Source: an uncultured Bdellovibrionales bacterium
GTDB lineage: Bacteria; Bdellovibrionota; FAC87; UBA2466
Direction of reading: 5' to 3'
Assembly: GCA_937903155.1 (NCBI GenBank)
Contig: CALCZU010000120.1
Location: forward strand, 1 to 64,000
Length of the DNA stretch: 64,000 nucleotides
Positions 61,775-64,000 of the stretch are shown piece after piece; within the stretch, counting starts at the first letter, position 1, and every line of letters starts with the position of its first letter. The position numbers were made by a program, and so were the translations under genes. The notes under the pieces were generated by a model that did no database searches, had not been told where the DNA came from, and was given only the letters and a program-made list of their open reading frames with translations.

Positions 61775-62455
61775 TTAGTTTCTGACACGTTTCGTAACCA
61801 TCTTTACCGTGACTGTTTTTTCGCGAGAAAGTTGAAACCCTTGTGCAGCGTCGACTTCCACCGCAACTTCCAACTCCTTGGCTCCTTTAAAATCTTGGAG
61901 ATCGATAGGTTCTGTTCCTAACCACTCCAGATTTGCCAGAGCGCTTTTAGGGCCTGAGACCGGTACTTTCTCAGGGGTAATTCCTACGATTTTTACTTCA
62001 TACCCCGAAGCAGGGGAACCATGCAAGGAAGGTCTGATAGGAAGATAGCGTTCGGTCACTTCTTCAAGACGGATAATGATCTGCGAGGGGAAAAAGTTCG
62101 TCACCCTCACCCCCACTGGCAATTCGCCAATGAGATCTTCGCTGATACTTAAGCCGATCGTATTTTCGTGAGTCCGTCTTAAGTCAGGTCGGATGGGTTG
62201 GATTCTTTTTTCCGCATCTTTTAGCCAAACTCTCGGGCCCGAAAGCGTAAACTGAATATAGGGCGGGATTTTGCTTGTAATCATCATCCCGGGAGGAAGA
62301 AGGGGCTCGAGCTTTACATTTTTTTTCACTTCTTCTCGTTTAAAACCCAAGATTGTAATCCAAAGAATAAGAGCTAAGAGTAAGCTCACCGCACGCAAAG
62401 CGAGGCTCTCGCTGAATTGCATACTGCCTCTTTGATCTTTTAAAAACCGTCTCAC
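61775..62455 (-). CDS. YbbR-domain protein (CdaR-like)
   Basis: Regulator of the diadenylate cyclase. A 226-aa protein with one N-terminal transmembrane helix (about 20-40, LALRAVSLLLALILWITIL) and about two to three YbbR repeats outside the membrane (VTERYLPIRPSLHGSP, VSGPKSALANLEW). It overlaps the cdaA stop by ATGA. Fewer repeats are present than in the longer Gram-positive CdaR. Confidence 0.9.
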   Translation of the reverse strand: MRRFLKDQRGSMQFSESLALRAVSLLLALILWITILGFKREEVKKNVKLEPLLPPGMMITSKIPPYIQFTLSGPRVWLKDAEKRIQPIRPDLRRTHENTIGLSISEDLIGELPVGVRVTNFFPSQIIIRLEEVTERYLPIRPSLHGSPASGYEVKIVGITPEKVPVSGPKSALANLEWLGTEPIDLQDFKGAKELEVAVEVDAAQGFQLSREKTVTVKMVTKRVRN

Positions 62456-63258
62456 GCTTTCCCTTTATCTCTGTGCAATTTGGCTTCAAACTTTCTTAAA
62501 CCAAATAGTTCAAGAAGCTGGTGTCTGAGGGTATTTAAATCGAGATCTCTGACCATCGTTCCATGGTGCACCATCGAAATCTCGCCTCGCTCCTCAGAAA
62601 CGACAATCACAACGGCATCTGTCTCATGAGTCAAGCCTAATGCGGCACGGTGGCGAGTTCCAAGCTCTTTATTAATCGCAGGGTCTCGCGAAATGGGCAG
62701 TAAACACCCGGCACTCGTAATCCTGGAATTTCGAATAATAATCGCCCCATCATGAATAGGTGAACTCGGGTGAAAAATCGAAACAATGAGATCGCAACTG
62801 ACTTTTGAATCTAAAGGCGTGCCGGCTTCGATGTAGTTTTTGAGTCCAGTTTCTCTTTCCAAAACAATGAGAGCCCCCACTCGTTGAATCGCAAGTTGAT
62901 GAGCGGCTTGGCAGAGTTCCTCGATAATAGCGACTTCCTCGATCGTATTGGTACTTGTAAAAAAGGGATTACGGCCGACTTGAGTCAGCGCTTTTCGAAT
63001 CTCATCTTGGAAAACGATGATGAGAATTAAAATCAGATTATTAAAAAATTCGACAAGAATGGTGTGCAGGGTATGAAGCTTAAAGCGCTCAGACAAATAA
63101 TACGCAATGAGAATGATCCCAAAACCCGTGAGCATCTGAACCGCGCGAGTTCCGCGGATGAGTAGGAGCACGCGGAACACGATGAACGTGACCAGCATAA
63201 TATCAATGAGATCCCAGACTCTTAAGATTTCACGTATGTTACTAAAAAATTCAAGCAT
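62452..63258 (-). CDS. cdaA: Diadenylate cyclase CdaA
   Basis: Makes the second messenger cyclic di-AMP. The 268-aa protein has three N-terminal transmembrane helices (about 15-85) and a DAC domain with the catalytic Asp170-Gly-Ala (HDGAII) and Arg202-His203-Arg204 (TRHRAA) motifs. Cyclic di-AMP usually controls potassium, osmotic balance and wall growth. It heads the operon cdaA-ybbR-glmM-nnr-tsaE. No SD is visible; the promoter lies 14 bases upstream. Confidence 0.96.
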   Translation of the reverse strand: MLEFFSNIREILRVWDLIDIMLVTFIVFRVLLLIRGTRAVQMLTGFGIILIAYYLSERFKLHTLHTILVEFFNNLILILIIVFQDEIRKALTQVGRNPFFTSTNTIEEVAIIEELCQAAHQLAIQRVGALIVLERETGLKNYIEAGTPLDSKVSCDLIVSIFHPSSPIHDGAIIIRNSRITSAGCLLPISRDPAINKELGTRHRAALGLTHETDAVVIVVSEERGEISMVHHGTMVRDLDLNTLRHQLLELFGLRKFEAKLHRDKGKA

Positions 63259-63271
63259 AGAGAGATTACAC

Positions 63272-63300
63272 GTTATCTCTTTATCGACTTTTTTTGTTAA
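63272..63300 (-). promoter_or_regulatory. Promoter of the cdaA operon
   Basis: On the minus strand TTAACA (63295-63300), a 17-base spacer, GATAAC (63272-63277). The predicted leader is only about 7 bases. Confidence 0.45.
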
Positions 63301-63305
63301 AAAAT

Positions 63306-64000
63306 TTAATGGCTTGTAGCGTTATTTTCGAGCGTAAACCGCGTATTTTTTAACTTTTTTTTCAATGTTTCAGGTGAGTCTTTTGAAAAGAGCCAGTTGT
63401 ACTGTCCGGGGACATAGTCAAACTTTCCATTGGGACAGTAAATCAAAGTTTCATCGCAAATGTAATAAGCATGCATTTGCAGATCCGACGCGGCTTTTTG
63501 AATAAAGCCCTGTTCGACCGCATTCCTCAGCACTTCAATGATTAAATGCGAAATTTGAGGCGCCGCGAGAGTCGCTCCTTTTAAAAAATCAAATTCCGCA
63601 TTTTCGAGGTCGACTTTGACACACAGGTTAGAAAGCCCGTTGGACTTCACGAATTCGCTGAAGGTGATGACTTTAACCTTAATCTCTTTGAGGTCGTGAT
63701 TTTCGTACGTCTTATTGAGGCTTGAACAAGAAGAATCGGTTTGGTCGAGGTAGAAGGTCGTCTCCCCACTCTCGCCTCCAATCGCGAGGGAAGAGCCCGT
63801 AATTTGAGAAAGGTTGTTTGCTTTAATATTTGTTTGAATATTCTGAAACAGAACGGGGTTGGGTTCAAAAAAATAAATAGGAAGGGTTTGGTGAGCGCGG
63901 ACGTAATACGTGTAATAGCCCATGTGCGCTCCGATATCGATAAAGGCTCGACTGTGAGAGCAAAGTGCATTGGCAAGATAAAGAGCGCCCCGTTCGGCGA
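63306..64000 (-). CDS. FkbM-family methyltransferase, truncated by the window edge
   Basis: SAM-dependent methyltransferase. The frame stays open to the window end, so the N-terminus is missing; the visible 231 residues include the SAM-binding AFIDIGAHMGYYTYY, then FFEPNPVLFQNIQTNIKAN and VKVDLENAEFDFLKGA, all FkbM hallmarks. A shorter ORF starting at 63923 begins in the middle of the SAM motif and cannot be the full protein. The target is usually a sugar hydroxyl, but it is not known here. Confidence 0.88.
   Translation of the reverse strand, partial: AERGALYLANALCSHSRAFIDIGAHMGYYTYYVRAHQTLPIYFFEPNPVLFQNIQTNIKANNLSQITGSSLAIGGESGETTFYLDQTDSSCSSLNKTYENHDLKEIKVKVITFSEFVKSNGLSNLCVKVDLENAEFDFLKGATLAAPQISHLIIEVLRNAVEQGFIQKAASDLQMHAYYICDETLIYCPNGKFDYVPGQYNWLFSKDSPETLKKKLKNTRFTLENNATSH

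Noticed and set aside
63306..63923. FkbM gene starting at the ATG at 63923
   Set aside because: The reading frame continues upstream through the conserved SAM motif to the window edge, so this ATG is internal.

Overview
The window is 64 kb of chromosome (roughly 46-47% G+C by eye) from a Gram-negative bacterium. It encodes outer-membrane barrels, many lipobox proteins, an MCE/Mla-type lipid transporter, and a TIGR03545/TIGR03546 pair, which is known only from bacteria with outer membranes. A cdaA-ybbR-glmM operon, large TPR proteins, secreted proteases and a BMP-type nucleoside importer together suggest a Bdellovibrionota/Oligoflexia-like or other deltaproteobacterial-grade organism. That assignment is inference; no rRNA or tRNA gene is present to fix it.

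Layout. 0.4-3.6 kb: fused isobutyryl-CoA mutase (icmF), divergent from RNase D (rnd). 4.8-10.1 kb: a minus-strand run (75-aa protein, ald, polyprenol-phosphate glycosyltransferase, ligA, secreted proteins). 10.2-12.3 kb: a TSUP permease and a TldD/TldE-like protein that has lost its metal site. 12.3-18.1 kb: YbgF-like lipoprotein, LysM protein, dprA, smg-family protein, topA. 18.2-22.1 kb: a leucine/isovalerate-type catabolic operon (biotinyl carrier, HMG-CoA lyase, enoyl-CoA hydratase, carboxyltransferase) in the same order as Bacillus yngHB-yngG-yngF-yngE but without a biotin carboxylase. 22.2-24.2 kb: two paralogous trypsin-like lipoprotein proteases with duplicated promoters and upstream direct repeats. 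24.3-28.7 kb: complete nucleoside-type BMP ABC importer. 28.9-35.3 kb: an Mla-type operon with two different ATPases, two different permeases, one MCE protein, one barrel and a coupled histidine kinase. 35.6-36.6 kb: a REP-associated tyrosine transposase bounded by inverted 14-bp repeats, next to a strongly G-rich island. 36.8-45.7 kb: TPR membrane protein, PYROXD2-like oxidoreductase, the TIGR03545/03546 pair, and a secreted M4 protease coupled to an SH3/barrel protein. 45.7-49.7 kb: queF, a methyltransferase-like protein, an alkaline-phosphatase-superfamily lipoprotein, pgsA. 49.8-58.2 kb: giant TPR protein with a PilZ protein, then a VWA lipoprotein with a repeat-rich Ca-binding lipoprotein. 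58.4-64 kb: cdaA-ybbR-glmM-nnr-tsaE and a truncated FkbM methyltransferase.

The strongest unusual signal is the Mla-type operon. Its first ATPase has lost the catalytic Glu and the switch His, its second has lost the LSGG signature, and both defects fall in the same composite ATP site of a heterodimer. Other signals are the duplicated protease promoters with a matching direct-repeat site, the REP/transposase module with three dispersed copies of a second repeat family, and several genes whose promoters lie so close to the start codon that leaderless mRNAs are likely.
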